Made by a program: the position numbers and the translations under genes | In this document: positions 1-6,451 of the stretch, piece by piece | Layout: each line of letters opens with the position of its first letter | Numbering within the stretch: position 1 is the stretch's first letter | Notes under the pieces: generated by a model | Database searches by the model: none | What the model was told of the DNA's origin: nothing | Seen by the model: only the letters and a program-made list of their open reading frames with translations | DNA from: Algoriphagus sp. | GTDB lineage: Bacteria; Bacteroidota; Bacteroidia; Cytophagales; Cyclobacteriaceae | Reading direction: 5' to 3' | Length of the DNA: 14,843 bases | NCBI GenBank assembly: GCA_023255285.1 | Contig: JALRIY010000040.1 | Span: 1 to 14,843, forward strand

Positions 1-2
1 CG

Positions 3-50
3 GATGTGGACAAGCCGCGTAACTTGGCTAAGTCGGTCACGGTGGAATAA
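3..50 (+). CDS. Possible C-terminal end of a gene entering from the left
   Basis: Reading frame 3 is open from the window edge to a TAA at 48-50 and gives 15 residues ending ...AKSVTVE. The residues look protein-like, and the stop is followed about 90 bp later by a strong hairpin, as expected for the 3' end of a gene converging on the sulfatase. Frame 1 is also open, to a TAG at 136-138, so the frame choice is not secure. No family can be recognised from so few residues. Confidence 0.3.
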   Translation, partial: DVDKPRNLAKSVTVE

Positions 51-139
51 TCATGTCCGGATTTTAGCTTGCGCCTTTGAGGGATACCAGAACTTTCAGT
101 ACGCAGCTTTTTTGGCTAAACACCTATTAATTTTATAGA

Positions 140-172
140 AATATCAACCCAAATACTATTAGGGTTGATATT
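140..172. terminator. Symmetrical hairpin between convergent genes
   Basis: Bases 140-150 and 162-172 form a perfect 11-bp inverted repeat (arm AATATCAACCC) around an 11-nt loop. It lies about 78 bp past the sulfatase stop codon and about 90 bp past the putative left-hand gene end. The flanks are A/T-rich rather than clean T-tracts (ATTTATTA on plus, TTCTATAAAA on minus), so a bidirectional terminator is the natural reading but is not proven. Confidence 0.6.
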
Positions 173-249
173 ATTTATTAAGATTTAATTATTGTCAAGG
201 GTTTTGGATGTGTAAATGTTATGCGGGCTTTGATAAAAAGGATACCACG

Positions 250-1773
250 CTAGTTATAATCTTTCCCCATCAGGCTTTCAAGCACGGATTGTTGCCAGAC
301 GAGAAGCTGCTTTTCCAGCTTGTCTGCAATTTGAGGCTCCACCTCGATTAAGTTGGTTTTCTCTCCAGGATCATTTCTCACATCAAATAGTTCCCGGCGA
401 CCATTCGCCTTGGCATCTCCATGGATTACCAACTTATACCTGTTGTCCAATATTGCTCTAGGCCCACCAAAATCCCGCATCTCTATAGCTGGATGGTGAT
501 AATTTTTGAAATCCCTTGTAGGGCTTCCGTCCATCAACTTAGCCAAAGGACTAGTTCCTTTCTGTAATTCTGCCTCGATATAATCTAAGGGCGAATATCC
601 TGCCGCTTCCCTTCTAGGACTTCCATTCCAGAATTGGATTGTTCCTTTTCGCTCTTCCATTTGTTTGTCAAAAAGGGGCAATAGGTTGATGCCATCTAAG
701 GGGCGGTTTGGCAAGGGTTGTTTCACAAGGGCACAAAATGTCGGTAGTAAGTCGGTGGTTACTGCATTAACTGAACTAATCATCGGCTTAGGAATACGTT
801 TAGGCCATTCGACCACACTCGGAACCCTGAGGCCTCCTTCATAGATAGTGCCTTTTTGACCCCTAAATGGGACAGTAGCATTCCCCTCCTGGGGTGTGCC
901 GTTATCCCCAAAATACCAAAGTAGGGTATTGTCTCGCAATCCTTCTGCTCCTAGATATTCTCGTATTTGGCCAATGGACCGGTCCATAGCTGTGATCTCT
1001 GCAAAGCGTTCAATTAAAACGTCCCGCTGCAGTCTTTCCACTGGATATCCTGTTTCATTGGAAGTCAGTGTTACCAATTTGTCACCCAACTCCTCTGGTA
1101 ATCCGTCATAGAGTGCTAGGTCTTTGGGCAAAGCACTGTATGGTTCATGAGGGGACCCAAACCAGATCACTAAGAAGAAAGGCTGGCCTTTTTCTTTCGC
1201 TTTTTTGATAAATTGAATGGCTTCGGCAATTAGAATTTCGGAACTTTCTCCTTCATATTGTTGCTCGGCGGCCCCGTTTCGGGAAAGATGAGGATTCAGT
1301 TCAAAAAAATTGTCGTGTGAAAGGTATTCGTCAAAACCCATGGCTTTGGGATTGGTGGGTGAATCTGCCTTCACCGGTCCCAAGTGCCATTTACCAAAAT
1401 GTGCCGTGGCATAACCGGCGTCTTTCATGATTTTGGCTATACTGATCTCCTCTGGCCGGATAGAATACCCTGGGGAAAAAGTTCCATAACGATTTGGATG
1501 TCTACCTGTAATTATGCTCCCTCGAGTAGGTGAGCAAATCGGTGAGGCAGCATAAAAACGGTCCAATCGAAGTCCTTTCGCTGCCATCTCATCCAATACT
1601 GGCGTATGTAGAAAAGGATGTCCATTATAGGCCGTTTCGTCCCAGCCGTGATCATCACCCATGAGTAGGACGATGTTAGGCAACTCGTTTTGAATGGTTT
1701 TTGCGTTACTTTCTTGCCAAGAAAGCAATGTGAATAGCGTTAAGAATAAGTGAACGATCATTGGATACTTCAT
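250..1773 (-). CDS. Secreted FGly-dependent sulfatase (S1 family)
   Basis: This 507-residue protein is a type I sulfatase that hydrolyses a sulfate ester, most likely on a carbohydrate. Residues 1-24 form a signal peptide (hydrophobic core 6-18, likely cleavage after S-N-A at 22-24), so it should act in the periplasm or outside. The FGly signature is Cys80-Ser-Pro-Thr-Arg84, the Cys type that needs a formylglycine-generating enzyme encoded elsewhere. Visible active-site landmarks are Asp40-Asp41 (MGDDHG), Lys128/His130 (GKWHLG), His209 (SPHEPY), Asp290-Asn291 (FGDNG) and Lys307, all in family order, so the enzyme looks intact. The C-terminal region (about 440-500) carries the usual LFDVRNDPGE stretch. 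It is read alone on the minus strand, divergent from the inositol oxygenase gene across about 430 bp. The sulfated substrate is unknown, and there is no SusC/SusD or glycosidase directly beside it. Confidence 0.95.
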   Translation of the reverse strand: MKYPMIVHLFLTLFTLLSWQESNAKTIQNELPNIVLLMGDDHGWDETAYNGHPFLHTPVLDEMAAKGLRLDRFYAASPICSPTRGSIITGRHPNRYGTFSPGYSIRPEEISIAKIMKDAGYATAHFGKWHLGPVKADSPTNPKAMGFDEYLSHDNFFELNPHLSRNGAAEQQYEGESSEILIAEAIQFIKKAKEKGQPFFLVIWFGSPHEPYSALPKDLALYDGLPEELGDKLVTLTSNETGYPVERLQRDVLIERFAEITAMDRSIGQIREYLGAEGLRDNTLLWYFGDNGTPQEGNATVPFRGQKGTIYEGGLRVPSVVEWPKRIPKPMISSVNAVTTDLLPTFCALVKQPLPNRPLDGINLLPLFDKQMEERKGTIQFWNGSPRREAAGYSPLDYIEAELQKGTSPLAKLMDGSPTRDFKNYHHPAIEMRDFGGPRAILDNRYKLVIHGDAKANGRRELFDVRNDPGEKTNLIEVEPQIADKLEKQLLVWQQSVLESLMGKDYN

Positions 1774-2202
1774 GAAATTTTTCAGAAAATAAATTTTTCG
1801 ATTCTAGCGTTTTCTAAAAATACCAAGAAAATAATTTTAATTTTTTCTTTATTTTCTCCACTTACTTCCCCAATGTGGGTAGAGGAAATCCGAAGTCCAC
1901 TAGATATTTTAGTTTTGCGGATTATGGAGAAATCTACCTAATTACTTTCAAATTTTGACTCCTAGTTAAACTAGTTTAAGGTTGAAAGAACTTTTCAATT
2001 TTGTTACTGCCAGGATTAAATCTGGTTTTGACCAATCCGTTTTCAGTATGAATTTTGTTTAGCATCAAGTGCAATTTATTGTTTATACCAGATCAATGCT
2101 GAACCATCAATTCAGGCTAAAAAGTATTGTATTTAAGTTCCAATTTCTGAATAACGAGAACTTGGAATTTTTTTTTATATTTCCTTTCAAAATTGCAACT
2201 CC
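1774..2202. promoter_or_regulatory. Divergent intergenic region between sulfatase and inositol oxygenase genes
   Basis: This 429-bp A/T-rich stretch must hold the promoters of both divergent genes. I found only one exact match to the Bacteroidota -7 motif TAnnTTTG on the plus strand (1910-1917), without a convincing TTTG partner upstream, so no start site can be assigned. The last 70 bp hold the hairpin and the upstream ORF listed separately. A 63-codon plus-strand ORF here (1750-1941) overlaps the sulfatase start and has no protein-like features. Confidence 0.5.
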
Positions 2203-2206
2203 ATGA
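2096..2206 (+). CDS. Possible 36-residue leader peptide upstream of inositol oxygenase
   Basis: An ATG at 2096 opens a 36-codon frame ending with TGA at 2204-2206, which overlaps the oxygenase ATG at 2203 as ATGA. The peptide would be rich in Phe (9 of 36), including Phe-Phe-Phe encoded by the T-tract of the hairpin. The ATGA overlap is the same coupling style used throughout the right half of the window, and the terminator-like hairpin lies inside this frame, which together resemble a translated attenuator leader. A short open frame in T-rich DNA can easily arise by chance, and there is no recognisable family or clear ribosome binding site. Confidence 0.2.
   Translation: MLNHQFRLKSIVFKFQFLNNENLEFFFIFPFKIATP
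2135..2176 (+). terminator. Attenuator-like hairpin with T9 tract, 26 nt before the oxygenase start
   Basis: Bases 2135-2143 pair with 2162-2170 (9 bp, one G-U), then after a 1x1 mismatch 2145-2148 pair with 2157-2160 (4 bp) around an 8-nt loop. Nine consecutive T follow at 2168-2176, partly shared with the stem. This has the form of an intrinsic terminator on the plus strand, but no gene precedes it and the oxygenase ATG follows after 26 nt. Arm 2135-2140 (AAGTTC) can alternatively pair with 2158-2163 (GAACTT), a structure that excludes the terminator stem. Its role in premature termination is inferred. Confidence 0.5.
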
Positions 2207-3084
2207 AAATCAAGATCTCAGAATCTGAAAATGCTCCGCTTCAGTCAATAGAAGATTGGGAAGATGACCTTTTGGTAAGGTATCCTGAACCAAAAGACAA
2301 GCAATCTAAAGCTAAGGATGATTACCGGAATTACCATGATTCTGAGAAAGCGGATACTGTGAGACAGTTTTATAAGCTTAATCACACCTACCAAACCTAT
2401 GATTTTGTGCTGGAGAAGGAAAGTGAATTTTTGAAGTTTGAGAAAAAGGAGATGCCATTTTGGGAAGCGGTTGATTACCTCAATACACTAATTGATGATT
2501 CAGATCCGGATACCAATTTGGACCAGTTGCAGCATTTGCTGCAGACTTCAGAAGCGATTCGTGCAGATGGGCATCCTGATTGGTTTGTTTTGACAGGATT
2601 TATACATGATTTGGGCAAAGTGCTGTGCTTGTTTGGTGAGCCACAATGGGCAGTTGTCGGGGATACTTTTCCAGTTGGATGTAGGCATTCGGATGCGATT
2701 GTTTATCCAGAGTTTTTCGAATTAAACCCAGACTCAAAGGACGATCGCTACAACACCAAATATGGGGTTTATTCCCATCAGTGTGGCCTGGATCAAGTCA
2801 AAATGTCCTGGGGACATGATGAATATTTATATCAGATGGTCAAGGACTACCTGCCGGAACCCGCGCTTTACATGATTCGGTATCATTCTTTTTATTCGCA
2901 GCATAGGGAAAGTGCCTACGACCACTTATTAAATGATCACGACAGAGAGATGTTTAAATGGGTAGATAAATTCAATCCTTACGACTTGTATTCCAAAGTG
3001 CCGGTGCCACCGGATTCCAAGGCTTTGAGACCCTATTATGAGGAATTAGTTGCCAAATATCTCCCAGCAACAATGAGATTTTAA
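2203..3084 (+). CDS. miox: myo-Inositol oxygenase
   Basis: This 293-residue enzyme is the di-iron MIOX, which opens the myo-inositol ring with O2 to give D-glucuronate in the cytoplasm. All six iron ligands known from mouse MIOX have clear counterparts in matching context: His111 (before LLQTSEAIR), His135-Asp136 (FIHDLGKV), His205 (SWGHDEYLY), His228 (IRYHSFY) and Asp261 (NPYDLY). The stretches GEPQWAVVGDTFPVGC and LRPYYEELVAKY are also near-identical to the animal enzyme, and the length is close to its 285 residues. The start fits the family, with about 40 variable N-terminal residues. The gene is followed at 94 bp by an SGLT-type symporter, which fits uptake of inositol before oxidation. 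No uronate isomerase or other glucuronate catabolic gene is adjacent. Expression may be controlled by the hairpin just upstream. Confidence 0.96.
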   Translation: MKIKISESENAPLQSIEDWEDDLLVRYPEPKDKQSKAKDDYRNYHDSEKADTVRQFYKLNHTYQTYDFVLEKESEFLKFEKKEMPFWEAVDYLNTLIDDSDPDTNLDQLQHLLQTSEAIRADGHPDWFVLTGFIHDLGKVLCLFGEPQWAVVGDTFPVGCRHSDAIVYPEFFELNPDSKDDRYNTKYGVYSHQCGLDQVKMSWGHDEYLYQMVKDYLPEPALYMIRYHSFYSQHRESAYDHLLNDHDREMFKWVDKFNPYDLYSKVPVPPDSKALRPYYEELVAKYLPATMRF

Positions 3085-3097
3085 AGCAAAACCATAA

Positions 3098-3138
3098 ATG
3101 AAAAAAGGGACGTTTTGTGATGTTCCCTTTTTCATTTT
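3098..3138 (+). terminator. Intrinsic terminator after inositol oxygenase
   Basis: Bases 3098-3110 (ATGAAAAAAGGGA) pair with 3124-3135 (TCCCTTTTTCAT) with one bulged A, and TTT follows. It starts 13 nt after the oxygenase stop and ends about 40 nt before the symporter start. Because it lies between two genes that belong together by function, it may act as a partial terminator or mRNA 3'-end stabiliser rather than a full stop. Confidence 0.75.
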
Positions 3139-3178
3139 AGGGTGTTTCACTTTCTCCTTTTAACCCAGAATACACGTC

Positions 3179-4750
3179 ATGCTCACTGTTATTTCCTTTG
3201 TTGGATTCACACTATTTGTTGCCCTTCTCTCCTGGTATAAGTTGAGGAAAGAAAACCTCCGCTCAAAGGATGGGTATTTTTTAGGTGGAAGGTCCCTGAC
3301 TGGTGGAGTGATTGCAGGATCTATGATTCTGACCAATATTTCGACGGAGCACCTGATTGGAATGAACGGTTCAGCTTACAAAAATGGCATGATTATAATT
3401 GCCTGGGAAGTTACTTCCGCGATAGCCTTGGTGATCGCTGCATTGTACTTTTTGCCAATTTATATGAGGCTTGGCTTGTCCACCATTCCTCAGTATCTGG
3501 AGATTCGATTTGATGCAACCACAAAAACTATCGTCTCCCTTTTGCTGATGCTTTCTTTCGTGGTCACACTATTGCCTATCGTGCTGTATACCGGCGCTAT
3601 CAATTTGGAGAGTCTTTTTTCTATTTCTGAGGTTTTTCAAATTAGTAAGTCAGAAGGGATTTGGTTGACTGTAATTACCATCGGAGTAATAGGTTCTGTT
3701 TATGCTATTCTGGGAGGATTAAAAGCTGTTGCCTTTTCTGATTCTATCAATGCAATTGGGCTGATGATTGGAGGGCTAATGGTGCCAGTTTTTGCACTTT
3801 GGGAAATTGGCAGCGGAAATCTAATCGCCGGATTCAGTAAAGTATTTCAGACTATACCCGAAAAATTCAATGTTATCGGTGCGGAGGATTCAGTTTTGCC
3901 CTTTAGTACACTTTTCACGGGATTGATGATCAACCAAGTATATTTCTGGGGAATGAACCAAACAATTATTCAGCGTGCACTTGGTGCAAAGAATATGGCT
4001 GAGGCCCAAAAAGGGCTGTTATTTACTGGGGTATTTAAGATATTGATTCCCTTAATTATTGTTTTTCCGGGGATCATTGCTTTTTATTTTTACGGAGAAC
4101 ACTACTTTGGAGATCAAGATTTTATCTATCCTGTTTTGGTCAAAAAAGTTCTCCCTTTAAGTCTGATTGGCTTTTTTGCTGCTGTAGTTTTGGGTGCAGT
4201 ACTCAGTACATTCAATTCTGTTTTAAATTCTGCAGCTACGATTTTCAGTTTGGATATTTATAAAAAGATCATTCAGCCCTCTGCCTCTGATCAAGTTCTC
4301 GTAAGCGTGGGCAAAGTAAGTTCGTTGATCCTGGCAGTTTTGGCGATTTTAATTGCTCCGATGGTGGCCAATGCTCCCGATGGGCTATATCAGTTAATGC
4401 AGCAACTCAATGGAATATTTTTTATTCCTATCGCTTCCATTCTTATAGCTGGTTTCTTTATCCCTAAAATCTCAGCAATAGGTGCCAAAGTCGGATTGGC
4501 AACAGGATTTTCTTTTTATCTGCTGACCACGTTTCTGATGGAAATAAACCTCCATTTCATCCACATTTGGGGGATAGAGTTTTTACTTAATCTCGGTGTA
4601 ATGTATTTGGTAAGTCTGAAGTTTCAACCAAAAGCTCTGCTTATGAATTCCGCTGGACCTCTTAATCTTCAGGAATGGAAATATGCAAAGTTACTTTCTG
4701 TGGTACTTTGCCTGGTAACTTTGTTTATTTATTACTTTTTGGGCAGGTAA
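3179..4750 (+). CDS. SGLT-type sodium/solute symporter (probable inositol or sugar uptake)
   Basis: This 523-residue inner-membrane protein has about 13-14 hydrophobic segments and belongs to the SSS family, closest in motif to Vibrio SGLT. Family landmarks are FLGGRSL (34-40), TNISTEHLIGMNGSAY (52-67), the loop motif NQTIIQRALGAKNMAEAQKG (260-279) and the helix GAVLSTFNSVLNSAATIFSLDIYKK (339-363). Within that helix Ala340, Ser343 and Thr344 match the Na2 sodium-site residues of vSGLT (Ala361, Ser364, Ser365), so Na+ coupling looks intact. Its position directly after myo-inositol oxygenase suggests that it imports myo-inositol, which is inference; galactose, glucose or another polyol are alternatives. 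The start at 3179 gives the usual short periplasmic N-terminus before TM1. It may be read from its own promoter because a terminator-like hairpin lies just upstream. Confidence 0.93.
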   Translation: MLTVISFVGFTLFVALLSWYKLRKENLRSKDGYFLGGRSLTGGVIAGSMILTNISTEHLIGMNGSAYKNGMIIIAWEVTSAIALVIAALYFLPIYMRLGLSTIPQYLEIRFDATTKTIVSLLLMLSFVVTLLPIVLYTGAINLESLFSISEVFQISKSEGIWLTVITIGVIGSVYAILGGLKAVAFSDSINAIGLMIGGLMVPVFALWEIGSGNLIAGFSKVFQTIPEKFNVIGAEDSVLPFSTLFTGLMINQVYFWGMNQTIIQRALGAKNMAEAQKGLLFTGVFKILIPLIIVFPGIIAFYFYGEHYFGDQDFIYPVLVKKVLPLSLIGFFAAVVLGAVLSTFNSVLNSAATIFSLDIYKKIIQPSASDQVLVSVGKVSSLILAVLAILIAPMVANAPDGLYQLMQQLNGIFFIPIASILIAGFFIPKISAIGAKVGLATGFSFYLLTTFLMEINLHFIHIWGIEFLLNLGVMYLVSLKFQPKALLMNSAGPLNLQEWKYAKLLSVVLCLVTLFIYYFLGR

Positions 4751-5052
4751 AAAAATAGCTTTTTAAATTTTAAACTTTAAGAATGGGATACAAATTAGCT
4801 AGTTTATCCATGAAGATCGTATTCCAAATCGTGCGCAATACAACTAGTTAAATATTGATTTCTAATTTCAAAGTCAAAAATTTAATAGGGGATATAGGCG
4901 TATATGGTTAATGGGTCAAACTCCATAGAGTGTACTAATCACACTTCAATTTTGCCTTTCTGAGTCTTGATGTTTTTGGTAGTTGGCGAGTTGTACTTAC
5001 TCAGAAAATTTTAGCTAAAAGTGAGCTAAGGGCAGCGAACTTGTAGTTAGAC
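4751..5052. other. Intergenic region between convergent symporter and SGNH genes
   Basis: This 302-bp A/T-rich stretch has no credible gene. After the symporter stop only a weak A/T-only hairpin (AAAAA/TTTTT around 4750-4766) is visible. Near the other end is the short hairpin listed at 5001-5029. I see no repeat or promoter motif that I would defend. Confidence 0.5.
5001..5029 (-). terminator. Possible terminator after the SGNH lipoprotein gene
   Basis: On the minus strand TTAGCT and AGCTAA (5024-5029 and 5011-5016) form a 6-bp stem with a 7-nt loop, followed by AATTTTC. It lies 24 nt beyond the stop codon of the SGNH gene. The stem is short and A/T-rich, so it would be a weak terminator. 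Confidence 0.35.
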
Positions 5053-5760
5053 TCAAAGTTCATTCGCTAATACAGTCCAAATTCTAGTAGCAATTCTTTC
5101 CATGCCAAGGTCTCCAGGGTGACTTCCTACACTGATGTTTTCAAATCTTTCCAGGGCCATATTCTCCTGGGCCAAACTTAAATCATCCAATGGAATAAGC
5201 GGCCATTTGTTTTGCTCCGAGAGCGCTAAAAAATTTTGGTTGACTCCAGGGTTCGACCAAAATGGTGTCGTTAGGATTACTTTTACAGGTCTTCCATCTG
5301 CTAAGTAATCGACAAAATCTTTGACAGCAACTTGCAATTGAGGAGTTGCTGCACGTTCGGGTTCAGCTATGTTTTCTCCAAATCGAATTACAATAATGTC
5401 CGCCTTAAAGGTTTTCAAATCTTCAAATTCAGTTAGACTTATCGTTTCATATCCTCTTTCAAAGGGATAGACATTTCTGCCCAATACCTCATTCTGCTCG
5501 TTAATTTCTATGATTTTATCGGTCAAAAGGGACAAAAAATCCTTGTCAGCTGCAGTTGCGGCCATCCCCCAGTTCCCCAACCAGTTGATGCTAGGACTAG
5601 CTGGATGCCAAGTAATACTATTACCTAAAATCAACACTTTTTTAGGGGTTTTAACTGGGATGGTTTCCTCCTTAGGATTACAAAAAAATAATAAAGTAAG
5701 TGTACAGATCAACAATCCACTCCCGTAAACTTTCATGTAATTCATTTTGAAATACTTCAT
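5053..5760 (-). CDS. Putative SGNH/GDSL-type hydrolase lipoprotein
   Basis: This 235-residue protein looks like an SGNH hydrolase, a fold used by esterases and deacetylases, including those acting on carbohydrates. Visible blocks are LILGNSIT (43-50) with Ser48 as the block I nucleophile, IRFGEN (125-130) with Asn130 as block III, and SHPGDLGMERIA (213-224) with His214 as block V. The Asp normally three residues before the catalytic His is Val211 here, so the catalytic set is atypical. The N-terminus is hydrophobic (about 14-26) and ends at Cys27 (LLFFC), suggesting a lipoprotein, although the lipobox is not classical. Met9 (MKVYGSG) would give a more standard signal peptide than the first Met, so the true start may be at 5736. 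It stands alone between the inositol unit and the operon at 6239, and its substrate is unknown. It could also be a non-catalytic SGNH-fold protein. Confidence 0.7.
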   Translation of the reverse strand: MKYFKMNYMKVYGSGLLICTLTLLFFCNPKEETIPVKTPKKVLILGNSITWHPASPSINWLGNWGMAATAADKDFLSLLTDKIIEINEQNEVLGRNVYPFERGYETISLTEFEDLKTFKADIIVIRFGENIAEPERAATPQLQVAVKDFVDYLADGRPVKVILTTPFWSNPGVNQNFLALSEQNKWPLIPLDDLSLAQENMALERFENISVGSHPGDLGMERIATRIWTVLANEL

Positions 5761-5859
5761 AAGGAGTACGTTAAGTGGCTTGTATTTTTAAAATTATATG
5801 AATATCCGCTTTGTCACTAGTTACCAAATAAAAATAAGGTTAGAAGTTCATTTTAATGA

Positions 5860-5944
5860 GGTGTGGTCTTTGGCCTGTTGTCTGCCGACGATTTCCGCAA
5901 GTTTTAGTACTCCGTTGGGACTACTGGCATAATTGCGGATAGTC
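5860..5944 (-). repeat. Dispersed ~85-bp repeat, copy A (minus orientation)
   Basis: Read on the minus strand from 5944 down, this segment aligns with plus 14623-14708. Of the first 13 bases 12 match (GAyTATCCGCAAT), the centre is diverged, GCGGA is shared, and of the final 34 bases (from AATCGTC onward) 26 match without a gap. Its inverted pair, GACTATCCGC with GCGGA-AATC, is imperfect here. It lies about 295 bp upstream of the five-gene operon, with the TATCCGC end facing the operon. A 32-codon ORF (5848-5946, minus) falls inside and is probably fortuitous. Confidence 0.6.
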
Positions 5945-6185
5945 ATATAAAATTACATCTCTAGTGTTTAATAAAAAAGCGGTTAGAATGCAGAGCAGAA
6001 GATTCGGCAGCTCTCTGAAGGTGGTTTAGGGGAATGCTCCTTCAATTTTCTTTCACTTATCTGCATTCAAATTCGCTTCCTGCCTTCATTTCCGAAATTG
6101 ATTTCGTAAAAAATCCTAGTGTAGGAATAGTTTCAATTGCCGGATATTTGGCCACCCAAGTGATTTTATGTAGTTTATGTCAGCT

Positions 6186-6200
6186 ATTATTTAAAATAAT
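6186..6200. promoter_or_regulatory. A/T palindrome 38 bp before the operon start
   Basis: ATTATTT and AAATAAT form a perfect 7-bp inverted repeat around one A, ending 38 bp before the first ATG of the operon. Position and symmetry suit an operator, but A/T-only palindromes are common in such DNA and no regulator gene is in the window. Confidence 0.2.
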
Positions 6201-6238
6201 TCTAGCATAGTGATCCCAAATAACCTGACAGCCTACTC

Positions 6239-6451
6239 ATGAAGTTCAAACCCTGGCATTTCCTTGCCTCAGCAGTTTTTCTGCTTTCCATTGTATCTTT
6301 TTGGTTTGTTTTCCAGGAAGATAAAACTAATCCCTCCCTGGGATCGGTTCCTTTCATTTTTTGGTCCAGTTTTGCAATCACAGTGCTGGTTGTACTCGCT
6401 ACCTTTCTCGGATCAATTATTTTTCCACAGGAAAAATCTCCGAAATCATGA
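6239..6451 (+). CDS. Small two-helix membrane protein, likely partner of the SSS symporter (DUF3311-like)
   Basis: This 70-residue protein has two hydrophobic helices (about 9-25 and 38-62) separated by a polar loop, with a charged C-terminus. The second helix begins with S-V-P-F-I-F-W, resembling the G-x-PFxxW pattern of the DUF3311 group, whose members are usually encoded directly before an SSS symporter. That is exactly the arrangement here: its TGA overlaps the symporter ATG as ATGA (6448-6451), so the two are probably made together. The likely role is an accessory subunit needed for assembly or function of the transporter, which is inferred from context. Another frame is open over the same DNA (from 6361), but it runs into the symporter and is not needed. 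The family assignment rests on motif recollection and is only moderately certain. Confidence 0.75.
   Translation: MKFKPWHFLASAVFLLSIVSFWFVFQEDKTNPSLGSVPFIFWSSFAITVLVVLATFLGSIIFPQEKSPKS

Larger units (their letters stand above)
5761..6238. promoter_or_regulatory. Upstream region of the five-gene operon, with repeat element
   Basis: This 478-bp stretch lies between the divergent SGNH gene and the plus-strand operon. It holds one copy of an ~85-bp dispersed repeat (5860-5944, minus orientation). A further short similarity to the same repeat start, in plus orientation, lies at 5802-5821 (ATCCGC, six bases, ACTAGT, the same spacing as at 14627-14644). It also holds an A/T palindrome near the operon. 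I found no clear TAnnTTTG promoter match. The 290 bp between the repeat and the operon contain no other gene that I can support. Confidence 0.45.

Noticed and set aside
1..138. Frame 1 open reading frame at the left edge
   Set aside because: It would read on to within 2 bp of the hairpin and looks less protein-like than frame 3, though the choice is not certain.
1910..1917. TAGTTTTG as a Bacteroidota -7 promoter box for inositol oxygenase
   Set aside because: It matches TAnnTTTG but lacks a TTTG-type element at the right distance upstream and lies almost 290 bp from the gene.
1750..1941. 63-codon plus-strand ORF upstream of inositol oxygenase
   Set aside because: It overlaps the antisense of the sulfatase start, is A/T-driven and shows no family feature or spacing to the next gene.
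5848..5946. 32-codon minus-strand ORF with protein-like composition
   Set aside because: It lies almost wholly within repeat copy A, and copy B does not preserve its middle sequence, so it is best explained by the repeat.
6361..6447. Upstream start for the second SSS symporter, adding 29 residues
   Set aside because: The added residues lie in another frame of the small membrane protein gene, and the ATGA start at 6448 puts the first helix at the normal place.
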